Shown piece by piece: positions 26,624 to 32,903 of a stretch of 32,903 nucleotides of DNA. Within the stretch, counting starts at the first letter, position 1. Each line of letters begins with the position of its first letter. The notes under the pieces are model-generated. The model ran no database searches. It saw nothing but the letters and a program-made list of their open reading frames with translations, and was not told the DNA's origin. Origin of the DNA: Burkholderiales bacterium 68-10 (GTDB lineage Bacteria > Pseudomonadota > Gammaproteobacteria > Burkholderiales > Burkholderiaceae_C); the NCBI GenBank assembly GCA_001897615.1, contig MKTG01000070.1, positions 43,736-76,638 on the forward strand, read 5' to 3'. Position numbers and translations under genes: made by a program.

Positions 26624-26721
26624 CCGAACGCAGAGGGCGCAGAGGGATCGCAGAAGACGCAAAAAATTTCTGGATTCTTCTTCTGCGACTTCTGCGCAAT
26701 CTTTGCGTCCTCTGCGTTCGG
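26624..26721. repeat. 98-bp inverted-repeat element of CGCAGAGG-type tandem motifs
   Basis: The left end is CCGAACGCAGAGGGCGCAGAG and the right end is its near-perfect complement CTTTGCGTCCTCTGCGTTCGG; 13 bp at the ends are exact and about 20 are near-exact. The interior repeats GCAGA/GACGCA units around a TTTCTGGATTCTTCTTCT core. I recall similar sequences as intergenic repeats in several environmental bacteria. No gene lies inside. Confidence 0.75.
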
Positions 26722-26744
26722 TATTTCTGGCGGCGCCCGCCACC

Positions 26745-27566
26745 CTACACCGCCACCGGCGCCTTGATGGCCGGGTGCGGGTCGTAGCCCAGCACTTCGA
26801 AGTCCTCGTATTCGTACTCGAAGGTCGACGCCGGCCGCCGCTTGATGTGCAGCTGCGGATAGGGCCGCGGCACACGCGACAGCTGCTCCTGCACCTGCTC
26901 GAAATGGTTGCTGTAGATGTGGCAGTCGCCGCCGGTCCAGATGAAGTCGCCCACCTGCAGGTCGCACTGCTGCGCCAGCATGTGCGTGAGCAGGGCGTAG
27001 GACGCGATGTTGAACGGCACGCCCAGGAAGATGTCGGCGCTGCGCTGGTAGAGCTGGCACGACAGGCGCCCCTCGGCGACGTAGAACTGGAAGAAGGCGT
27101 GGCAGGGCATCAGCGCCATCTGGGGCAGATCGGCCACGTTCCAGGCACTCACGATGATGCGGCGGCTGTCGGGGTTGGTCTTGAGCTGTTCCACCACCTG
27201 CGCGATCTGGTCGACGTGGCCGCCGTCGGGCGTCGGCCAGCTGCGCCACTGCACGCCGTAGACCGGGCCCAGGTCGCCGTCGGGCTTGGCCCATTCGTCC
27301 CAGATGCTCACGCCGCGCTCCTGCAGCCAGCGCGCGTTGCCGTCGCCGCGCAGGAACCACAGCAACTCATAAATGATGCTTTTCAGGTGCACCTTCTTGG
27401 TCGTGACCAGCGGAAAACCCTGCCGCAGGTCGAAACGCATCTGGTGGCCGAACACGCTGCGCGTGCCGGTGCCGGTGCGGTCGGCCTTGGCCACGCCGTG
27501 CTCGTACACGTGGCGCATGAAGGTTTCATATTGGTCGCAGGAAGGTGCGCGCGGTTCAGCGGTCAT
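26745..27566 (-). CDS. thyA: Thymidylate synthase
   Basis: Methylates dUMP to dTMP with methylene-tetrahydrofolate, giving dihydrofolate for FolA. It has 273 residues. Motifs are [72 protein letters not shown], catalytic Cys at about residue 155 in [37 protein letters not shown] and [12 protein letters not shown]. The length and all key residues look intact. It ends 23 bases before the 98-bp element and lies 57 bases after the YdhR-like gene on the same strand. Confidence 0.97.
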   Translation of the reverse strand: MTAEPRAPSCDQYETFMRHVYEHGVAKADRTGTGTRSVFGHQMRFDLRQGFPLVTTKKVHLKSIIYELLWFLRGDGNARWLQERGVSIWDEWAKPDGDLGPVYGVQWRSWPTPDGGHVDQIAQVVEQLKTNPDSRRIIVSAWNVADLPQMALMPCHAFFQFYVAEGRLSCQLYQRSADIFLGVPFNIASYALLTHMLAQQCDLQVGDFIWTGGDCHIYSNHFEQVQEQLSRVPRPYPQLHIKRRPASTFEYEYEDFEVLGYDPHPAIKAPVAV

Positions 27567-27623
27567 GACATCGGCTGCAGGTGGGTGGCTTCGGGGTGCG
27601 GGTGCAGGGCTTGACGCCGCACT

Positions 27624-27959
27624 TCAGCTGCCGGCCACGGGCTGGCCGTTGATGCGCACCTGGCCCGCCTTGTTATCCACCGTCAGGTGCGCGTCGTACC
27701 AGGTCAGCGTGGGTCGCGCGCCGAAGATCTGGGCGTATTCGGCGAGCTTGGCTTCGGTGAACCAGGCTTCGGCGGCGGCGCGGCTTTCCCAGACGTAGAC
27801 GCCGCCGGCGCCGCCTTCGCCGCGCACGTAGTCCTTGCTGACCAGGCCGCGTTCGCCCAGCTGGCGGAACATCGGCGCCGAGCGCTTGGCGATCTCGATG
27901 AATTGCGCTTCGGTGGGTACCGGAAGCTGGAAATGGCAGACGACGATGCAAGGCGCCAT
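27624..27959 (-). CDS. YdhR-like putative monooxygenase
   Basis: A 111-residue protein: MAPCIVVCHFQLPVPTEAQFIEIAKRSAPMFRQLGERGLVSKDYVRGEGGAGGVYVWESRAAAEAWF... then RPTLTWYDAHLTVDNKAG. The GGVYVWESRAAAEAW and late VDN segments match the YdhR family of small dimeric alpha-beta barrel proteins. Their monooxygenase activity is assumed from fold only. A GAGGAGATC site precedes ATG 27959. It lies 106 bases downstream of lipA on the same strand. Confidence 0.85.
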   Translation of the reverse strand: MAPCIVVCHFQLPVPTEAQFIEIAKRSAPMFRQLGERGLVSKDYVRGEGGAGGVYVWESRAAAEAWFTEAKLAEYAQIFGARPTLTWYDAHLTVDNKAGQVRINGQPVAGS

Positions 27960-28065
27960 GGCGTGGATCTCCTCAAGGGGGCAAACGATTGTAGGCAGGG
28001 ACTCGGGGCGTCCCTGCCGGCCGGGGGCGGGGTGAGGCGCGGCCCTCCGTCGGGCCACAGCGCCG

Positions 28066-29121
28066 TCAGCAGCGCAGCGACGGCGTGGCGGCGGCGGCTG
28101 CCGATTCGCGGATGGCGTCCAGCACGCCCTGCGGGTCCAGGCCCACGTTGTCGTGGTCCAGCACGCGTTCGGCGCGGTAACTGGATCGCACCAGCGGGCC
28201 GCTGACTGCCTCCAGAAAGCCCTTGGCCAGGGCCATTTCGCGGTAGTGCTGAAACTGCTCGGGCGTGACGAAGCGCTGCACCGGCAGGTGGTTGCGCGTG
28301 GGGCGCATGTACTGGCCCAGGGTGACCACGTCGACGTCGGCGGCGCGCATGTCGTCCAGCGCCTGCTCGATCTCGTCGTCGGTTTCACCCAGGCCCACCA
28401 TCAGGCTGGTCTTGGTGATGGTGCCCGGCGCGTGGCGCTTGGCGAACTTCAGCACGTCCAGCGTCAGCTCGTAGCCGGCGCGCGGGTCGCGCACCGGGTG
28501 GGTCAGGCGCTTGACGGTCTCCAGGTTCTGCGCGTAGGTGGCCAGGCCGGCGTCCAGCACCTGGGCCACCAGCTCGTGCCGGCCCTGGAAGTCGGGCGTC
28601 AGGGCCTCCACCGCGGTGTCGGGCATGCGTCCATGGATGGCGCGGATGCAGGCGGCGTAATGGCCGGCGCCCAGGTCGGGCAGGTCGTCGCGGTCGACCG
28701 AGGTCAGCACCACGTAGCGCAGGTCCATCAGCGCCACGGCGTTGGCCACGTTGGCCGGCTCCTGCGGGTCCAGCCAGCCCTTGGGGTTGCCGGTGTTGAC
28801 CGAGCAGAACTTGCAGGCGCGCGTGCACACCGAGCCCATCAGCATCAGGGTGGCGGTGCCGCGGCCCCAGCATTCGGCGATGTTGGGACATTTGGATTCG
28901 GCGCACACGGTGGACAGCCGGTGCGACTGCACGATCTCCATCACGTCCTGGTACTTGGAGCCGGTGGGCAGGCGCACGCGCAGCCACGACGGCTTGGGCC
29001 CGGCGTCGGGCAGGTCGCTCAGGGCGCTGGGCTTGACGCCGTCCAGCACGGCGCGCGTGCCGTGGATGGTGATGACCTTGCTGCCGGACACCGGACGTGG
29101 GGGGCGGGGAGAGTCGCTCAT
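28066..29121 (-). CDS. lipA: Lipoyl synthase
   Basis: A radical-SAM enzyme that inserts two sulfurs into octanoyl-protein to make lipoate. It has 351 residues. The auxiliary-cluster cysteines are in [24 protein letters not shown], the radical-SAM CxxxCxxC is CTRACKFC, and the C-terminal SSYRAE Ser motif is present. Other conserved parts are [28 protein letters not shown] and [14 protein letters not shown]. lipB, often its neighbour in this group, is not next to it. The upstream side is the divergent imuA remnant. The ORF track joins this frame to 30780; ATG 29121 is correct. The product would also serve the 2-oxo acid dehydrogenase E2 partner of the nearby E1 pair. Confidence 0.97.
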   Translation of the reverse strand: MSDSPRPPRPVSGSKVITIHGTRAVLDGVKPSALSDLPDAGPKPSWLRVRLPTGSKYQDVMEIVQSHRLSTVCAESKCPNIAECWGRGTATLMLMGSVCTRACKFCSVNTGNPKGWLDPQEPANVANAVALMDLRYVVLTSVDRDDLPDLGAGHYAACIRAIHGRMPDTAVEALTPDFQGRHELVAQVLDAGLATYAQNLETVKRLTHPVRDPRAGYELTLDVLKFAKRHAPGTITKTSLMVGLGETDDEIEQALDDMRAADVDVVTLGQYMRPTRNHLPVQRFVTPEQFQHYREMALAKGFLEAVSGPLVRSSYRAERVLDHDNVGLDPQGVLDAIRESAAAAATPSLRC

Positions 29122-29360
29122 GGGGCCTCGGTCTCGCGAATGAAACGTCGCGCCTGCCCGCTGGCGGGCGCAGGGCCCCGATTTTATGAGGCTGGGTGTC
29201 TGCATGGGGCTTGTCCAGTGATTCGCACCGCCGCATCCCGGCCGGACCTGCCGCCGATGGCGCGCGTGCTGCAAACCCGGGAGCACCGCGCCCATGTCCC
29301 GCAAGGCCCGCCGCAGCGGTGTGCAAAACGCTTGCCAGAGCGGGCGGGGTGGGTACAGAA

Positions 29361-29380
29361 TACTGTATAAATAACCAGTT
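29361..29380 (+). promoter_or_regulatory. LexA (SOS) box upstream of imuA
   Basis: TACTGTATAAATAACCAGTT fits the LexA pattern CTG-N10-CAG and matches the canonical TACTGTATATAAAAACAGTA at 16 of 20 positions. It ends 4 bases before the imuA ATG. TTGCCA at 29332 and TACAGA at 29354, spaced 16, may be the promoter it covers. Confidence 0.8.
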
Positions 29381-29384
29381 AAAC

Positions 29385-29795
29385 ATGTCTGCTTTTGCCC
29401 CTGATCCGTCCCTGGCTTCCGACTCATCCGGCGTCGGCGGGGCGGGTGCGCGTGGGGTCTCCACATGGCCAGGCCGGCTGGGGGCGCTGGCGCCGGCCGG
29501 CCTGTCGCCGGCGCCGCTGCGCCTGCGGCTGGATGTCGGCGCGGCGGGCGATGCCCTGATGGTCGACATCCTGAAGCGGCGCGGGTCGCCTTTGGCCGCG
29601 CCGCTGCGCTTGCCGGCGCAGCCGCCGGTCGTGCGCGCGCTGCTGGCGGCCGGCGCGGCGCGGGGCCGCACCAGGCAGGCGCGGCGGGATGCGCAGGTGC
29701 TGCCGTTTGGGGCGCGATCGGGTGGGGCGCAGCCGGGCGGCGCGACACTCTGCGAGGTGGTCCATGCAGTGGATCGCGTTGCAGTGGCCGCCTGA
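29385..29795 (+). pseudogene. imuA: imuA remnant lacking its N-terminal RecA-like domain
   Basis: The 136-residue frame begins [16 protein letters not shown]. After about 35 unremarkable residues it joins the C-terminal part of Imu[49 protein letters not shown]. ImuA is usually about 220-250 residues, with an N-terminal RecA-like domain (VWRA..., LD..LPGGGWP, GELRLL...P). None of that is present here in any frame. The LexA box sits immediately upstream, so the promoter end is retained while an internal stretch has been lost. It overlaps imuB by 32 bases, as intact cassettes often do. The reading frame itself is open, so a short protein may still be made. Confidence 0.7.
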
Positions 29796-30002
29796 GGCGG
29801 TGCCGGCCCCATGTCCCGCCGCCGTGGCCACCACCACCGCGCCGGGACAGGAGCCCCGGCGCGCGCCCGATGAGGCGCCGGGGTGGTGGGCGTTGCAGTT
29901 CACCCCGCGCGTGGCGCAGGTCGACGAGGTGCTGCTGCTGGAGGTGTCCGCCAGCCTGCGCCTGTGGGGCGGTTTGCGCGCCCTGGGGCAGCGGATCGAG
30001 GC

Positions 30003-30058
30003 AGAAAATCCGGCCCCACCGATTATCTGGCAAGCGCCAGCAGCTATTGGTTTGGTAG
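30003..30058 (-). repeat. Dispersed palindromic element, copy E (inside imuB)
   Basis: On the minus strand this reads CTACCAAACCAATAGCTGCT then GGCGCTTGCCAG, ending GGGGCCGGATTTTCT. It is read in frame through imuB as [19 protein letters not shown], close in layout to the copy F peptide in MnmC. Confidence 0.75.
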
Positions 30059-30840
30059 CGTTGGCGCAGCTGCGCCTGCGCGCCGCCGGACAGGCGCTGC
30101 CACCACCGGCGGCGCTGCCCGAGGCGCTGCCGCTGGAGGCGCTGTCTGCTGCGCGCCCGCACCTGCAGCTGCTGGCGCGCCTGGGCTGCCGCAGCTGGGG
30201 CCAGGCGCACGCCTTGCCGCGCGCCGGGCTGGTGCGCCGCTGCGGGCCGGCGTTGCGCGCGGCGCTGGACGTCGCCTTCGGCCTGACGCCTGAAAGCTAT
30301 CCGTGGCTCGTGGCACCCGAGCAGTTCGATCAGCAGCTCGACCTGCACACCCACGTGGACAACGCGCCGGCCCTGCTGTGGGCGGCGGCGCGCTTGCTCG
30401 CCGCCCTGCAGCACTGGCTGCGCGCGCGCCAGCTCGGCGTGCTGGCGCTGGAATTGGCGTGGACGCTGGACTTGAAGCGCCTGGACGGCCAGCCGCTGCC
30501 GCCCGGGCAGGCGCTGGTGGTGCGCACCGTCCAGCCGGCCCAGGCCATGGAGCACCTGCGCCGCCTGCTGGCCGAGCGGCTGGCCCGCGTGCAACTGCTG
30601 GCGCCGGCCGTGCAGCTGCGCCTGCGGGCGCTGGAGACCGCGCCCTGGCAGGTCGCCAGCCACAGCCTGCTGCCCGACGAAGAGCGGCGCGCGGGCGATC
30701 CGCTGCACATGTTCATCGAGCGCGTCAGTGCCCGACTGGGGCCGGGGCAGGTGCTGGCGGTCGAGTCCGTGGCCGATCACCGGCCCGAGCAGCGCCAGCG
30801 CTGGCGCCCAGCTGGCTGCTGCCCGAACCGCTGCCGTTAA

Positions 30841-30892
30841 GGCCTGTTAACACTATGTGCAAGGCGATCCTCTTGCATAGCGTTGACAGGCC
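30841..30892. repeat. 52-bp hairpin element within imuB
   Basis: GGCCTGTTAACACTATGTGC opens the element, and its far end ...GCATAGCGTTGACAGGCC folds back on it. The stem is about 21 bp with one wobble pair, one mismatch and a 2-base bulge. Its tips share GCCTGT/ACAGGC with the 161-bp element at 9190. It interrupts the imuB coding sequence. There is no T-tract, so it does not look like a simple terminator. Confidence 0.7.
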
Positions 30893-30973
30893 CTAGCCCA
30901 GCAGGGCGGCCGGCCGCTCTATCACGGCCCGCTGCAGCTGCTGGCCGGGCCGCGCCGCATCGAGGCGGGGTGG

Positions 30974-31430
30974 TAGCCCATCTCGTACACGACGACGTAT
31001 TCGAGCAGGTCGCGTGGCTTCTTCACCAGCTCGGTGTTCAAGCGAATATTTCCAGAGCCGGGATTGCAACTGCCCCACTTGGTTTTCATGCGCTGGAGGT
31101 AGTACGCGTGGGCCGAGACGCCGAGCTTGGGTTCCCACTTCTGGATCAGGCGCGGAATGGCCGCATGCAGCAAAGAGCGGTGCCATGTGTGCATGATGTC
31201 GGCGCGTTTGTCTTCATCGTTGCCGGCCGAACGCGCAGCACGATGCGCTTGTGGTCCAGCTGCACGCCGGTACGCCCTTGGGTCTCTTCCAATACCAGCA
31301 AATGGCGTCGCCCCCAAAGCAAGTGGGTCTCCCGCGTCAGGTAGCGTCGTGGCGTCTCACGGGCCTGGTCCCGCATGTCGGCCTGTTGCCGGCGTATCCA
31401 GTCGAGCTTGCCGCACCAGCGAAGCCATCA
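30974..31430 (-). pseudogene. YgjP/M48-like metallopeptidase remnant
   Basis: On the minus strand two frames together give a YgjP-type (DUF45) zinc metallopeptidase. One frame is KLDWIRRQQADMRDQARETPRRYLTRETHLLWGRRHLL...LDHKRIVLRVRP. After a frameshift near 31222-31230 the other continues as NDEDKRADIMHTWHRSLLHAAIPRLIQKWEPKLGV...LQRMKTKWGSCN...IRLNTELVKKPRDLLEYVVV. The zinc motif expected as HEMxH reads YEMGY, and the sequence ends there against imuB. The N-terminus is also missing, with a stop just upstream of KLDWI. This type of gene is often near type I restriction genes; none is seen here. Confidence 0.75.
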
Positions 31431-31524
31431 ATTCCACGTGGTCAGAGTTTGACTTGGAAAACCGCCTGTGTGGATTCCAAAACAACGTAAGTTGTTGATT
31501 TTATTATTTTTGGTCATCTGCGTA
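31431..31524. other. Short noncoding gap beside the decayed region
   Basis: This AT-richer stretch separates the metallopeptidase remnant from the eamA gene. It holds a weak hairpin AACAAC-GTAA-GTTGTT (about 31481-31496) followed by GATTTTATTATTTTT, which could act as a plus-strand terminator-like signal. No gene is seen. Confidence 0.35.
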
Positions 31525-32421
31525 TTAACACCCCGGGCGACGGCGCAGACGCGGCCACAGCAGGTTGAGCGCCAGCCCGCCCATCACCAGGGCGGCGGCG
31601 GTCAGCTTCCAGGGCGGCAGCGGCTCGGCCAGCAGCGCGGCCGAGGCGCCCATGCCGAACACCGGCACCAGCAGCGAGAACGGCGCCACCGTGGCCGCCG
31701 GGTAGCGCGCCAGCAGCCAGGCCCAGACGCCGTAGCCGAAGATGGTGTTGCCGATGGACTGCCACAGCACGGCGGCCCAGGTGGCCCAGTCGGCTTCGGC
31801 CAGCCCGGCGGCGATGCGCGGCCAGCCCTCCAGCGTCAGGCTGAGCGCCGCCAGCGGCGGCACCGCCAGCAGGCTGGACCAGGCCACGTAGGCCAGCACG
31901 TTGACCGGGCCCGCGGCCCGGCTGGCGATGTTGCCCAGCGCCCAGGACAGGGCGGCGGCCAGGGTCAGCACCAGGCCCAGCGGCGTGGTCTGGCCGTCGC
32001 TGCGGCTGGCGATGAGCACGATGCCGGCCACGGCGATCAGCGCCGCCACCAGTTGAAAGGGGCGCACCCGCTCGCCGCTCAGCAGCATGGACAGCCCGAC
32101 GGTGAAGAACACCTGCGACTGAATCACCAGCGAGGCCAGGCCGGGCGAGATGTGACGCGTCATGACGTAGAACAGCAGCCCGAACTGGCCCACGCCGATG
32201 GTCAGGCCGTACAGCGCCAGGTTGCCCCAGGACACCGGCGGGCGCCGCACCAGCAGCACCAGCGGCAGGGCCGCCAGGGCAAAGCGCAGCGTGGCCAGCA
32301 GCAGCGGCGGCAGGTGTGCCAGCGCCAGCTTGATGACGACGAAGTTGCTGCCCCAGATGGCGACCACCACCAGCGCCAGCCACAGGTGGCGCGCGCTCAG
32401 CGTGGGCCGGGCGGCGTTCAT
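31525..32421 (-). CDS. EamA/DMT-family transporter
   Basis: A 298-residue inner-membrane protein (MNAARPTLSARHLWLALVVVAIWGSNFVVIKLAL). It has ten predicted hydrophobic segments in two EamA repeats: LALVVVAIWGSNFVVIKLALAHLPPLLLATLRFALAALP in the first, and LTLAAALSWALGNIASRAAG to LVPVFGMGASAALLAEPLPPWKLTAAALVMGGLALNLL in the second. Such proteins export metabolites or amino acids. The substrate is unknown. Its ATG overlaps the upstream mnmC stop (ATGA). The ORF-track start at 32556 is inside mnmC. Confidence 0.92.
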   Translation of the reverse strand: MNAARPTLSARHLWLALVVVAIWGSNFVVIKLALAHLPPLLLATLRFALAALPLVLLVRRPPVSWGNLALYGLTIGVGQFGLLFYVMTRHISPGLASLVIQSQVFFTVGLSMLLSGERVRPFQLVAALIAVAGIVLIASRSDGQTTPLGLVLTLAAALSWALGNIASRAAGPVNVLAYVAWSSLLAVPPLAALSLTLEGWPRIAAGLAEADWATWAAVLWQSIGNTIFGYGVWAWLLARYPAATVAPFSLLVPVFGMGASAALLAEPLPPWKLTAAALVMGGLALNLLWPRLRRRPGC

Positions 32422-32903
32422 GAGGCGAACCGCCCGGCGCGCAGGCGCTGCGCCAGCGAGCGCGCCACGGGCAGCGGCTCGCCGTGCAGCGTGGCCGCCA
32501 GAAGTTCGCCGCACAGTACGGCCAGGGTCAGGCCGCGGGCGCCCAGGCCGGTGCACAGCTGCAGGGGCAGGCGCGAATGATCTGCTTCTGAATCGATAGC
32601 TGCTTGCGCTGACTGGGTAAGCGCTGGAGCCTTATTTTCTTCGGCGTCATGATGGCCGCCGGGCCGCCAGGCGCCGACCGCCGGCAGCCGGTCGGGCAGG
32701 GTGGCGCGCACCGCGGCCCAGGCCTGGGCGCGGCCGTCCGGCCACTGGGCGTCGAGCGCGGCGGCCGCCGCGGGCAGCAATTCGGCCAGGCGTTGGCGGT
32801 TGCTGGCGTGGTCGGCGGGCGTGCAGTCGGGTCGGGCGTTGGCGCGCTCGAAGGTCGAACCGGTGATCCACCACGGGCCGTCCGCGCCCGGCAGGTGGGC
32901 GAT
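32418..32903 (-). CDS. mnmC: MnmC C-terminal FAD-dependent oxidoreductase domain (5' part beyond window)
   Basis: This is the last 161 codons of the bifunctional tRNA modification enzyme that completes mnm5s2U34. Reading from the window edge: IAHLPGADGPWWITGSTFERANARPDCTPADHASNRQRLAELLPAAAAALDAQWPDGRAQAWAAVRATLPDRLPAVGAW, and finally LQLCTGLGARGLTLAVLCGELLAATLHGEPLPVARSLAQRLRAGRFAS. The segment GSTFERAN...ADH..N..RL..LLP and the CTGLGARGL..A.L.GELLA tail are diagnostic. Dispersed-repeat copy F adds an in-frame insert (EENKAPALTQSAQAAIDSEAD) between VGAW and LPLQLCTG. Confidence 0.92.
   Translation of the reverse strand: MAHLPGADGPWWITGSTFERANARPDCTPADHASNRQRLAELLPAAAAALDAQWPDGRAQAWAAVRATLPDRLPAVGAWRPGGHHDAEENKAPALTQSAQAAIDSEADHSRLPLQLCTGLGARGLTLAVLCGELLAATLHGEPLPVARSLAQRLRAGRFAS
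32585..32640 (+). repeat. Dispersed palindromic element, copy F (inside mnmC)
   Basis: It reads CTTCTGAATCGATAGCTGCT then TGCGCTGACTGGGTAAGCGC and TGGAGCCTTATTTTCT. It is read in frame on the minus strand as ENKAPALTQSAQAAIDSEA within MnmC. Confidence 0.75.

Larger units (their letters stand above)
29764..30973 (+). pseudogene. imuB: imuB (inactive Y-family polymerase-like), frameshifted and truncated
   Basis: The frame from ATG 29764 ([12 protein letters not shown]) carries ImuB features: [78 protein letters not shown] and [12 protein letters not shown]. After [12 protein letters not shown] the frame goes wrong and stops at 30840. The expected continuation [11 protein letters not shown] is in another frame at 30807. 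GRPLYHGPLQLLAGPRRIEAGW is in the third frame at 30908-30973, after a 52-bp hairpin element. The C-terminus then ends abruptly at TGG TAG against a neighbouring remnant. Repeat copy E lies inside the gene. No dnaE2 follows. Translesion mutagenesis by ImuB is therefore unlikely from this locus. Confidence 0.8.

Noticed and set aside
28066-30780. A 904-codon minus-strand open frame
   Set aside because: Only its first-transcribed extension is spurious. It runs antisense to imuAB with Arg/Gln/Pro-rich, low-complexity sequence; the real gene is lipA from 29121.

Overview
The window is about 33 kb of GC-rich, densely coding chromosomal DNA. Gene content and protein style suggest a betaproteobacterium of the Burkholderiales, most likely Comamonadaceae. 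Signs of this are an orphan Bug-type receptor, a DUF2726 protein, an EI24 protein, an imuA-imuB SOS locus and Comamonadaceae-like repeats. The assignment is inferred from protein resemblance only; no rRNA or tRNA gene is present to confirm it.

Layout. (1) 1-11.3 kb is mostly housekeeping: a partial DUF2726 membrane protein, an RsuA-type pseudouridine synthase, an alpha/beta hydrolase, a Tat-exported beta-propeller, a NodB-type deacetylase, a sterol-desaturase-like enzyme, an EI24 protein, a CinA/MoaB-type protein, glnA, a DUF4124-like secreted protein, xth and a LysR regulator. (2) 11.4-23.2 kb is a catabolic and transport island on the plus strand. It holds aminomuconate-semialdehyde dehydrogenase, kynureninase, an orphan tricarboxylate-type binding protein, a RidA-type aminomuconate deaminase, 3-hydroxyanthranilate dioxygenase and ACMS decarboxylase. 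These are followed by a complete branched-chain-type ABC importer with a metallo-beta-lactamase-fold hydrolase embedded in it. (3) 23.1-29.1 kb is on the minus strand: DUF488, DUF2945, folA, a ThDP-dependent E1 alpha/beta pair, thyA, a YdhR-like protein and lipA. (4) 29.3-31.5 kb is a decayed region. A LexA-box-driven imuA has lost its N-terminal domain, imuB is frameshifted and truncated, dnaE2 is absent, and a YgjP-like metallopeptidase remnant abuts imuB end to end. (5) 31.5-32.9 kb holds an EamA exporter and the 3' end of mnmC, cut by the window edge.

How the genes work together. The island encodes consecutive steps: (3-hydroxy)kynurenine to 3-hydroxyanthranilate or anthranilate, then 2-amino-3-carboxymuconate semialdehyde, 2-aminomuconate semialdehyde, 2-aminomuconate and 4-oxalocrotonate plus ammonia. 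The upstream tryptophan steps (dioxygenase, formamidase, kynurenine 3-monooxygenase) and the lower meta-cleavage steps are not in the window. The importer probably brings in the aromatic substrate.

The most unusual feature is a set of dispersed small palindromic elements. A roughly 50-56 bp element occurs seven times. Four copies lie inside reading frames without breaking them, and one of these forms the hydrophobic signal segment of a secreted enzyme. Three further element types (161, 98 and 52 bp) have inverted-repeat ends.
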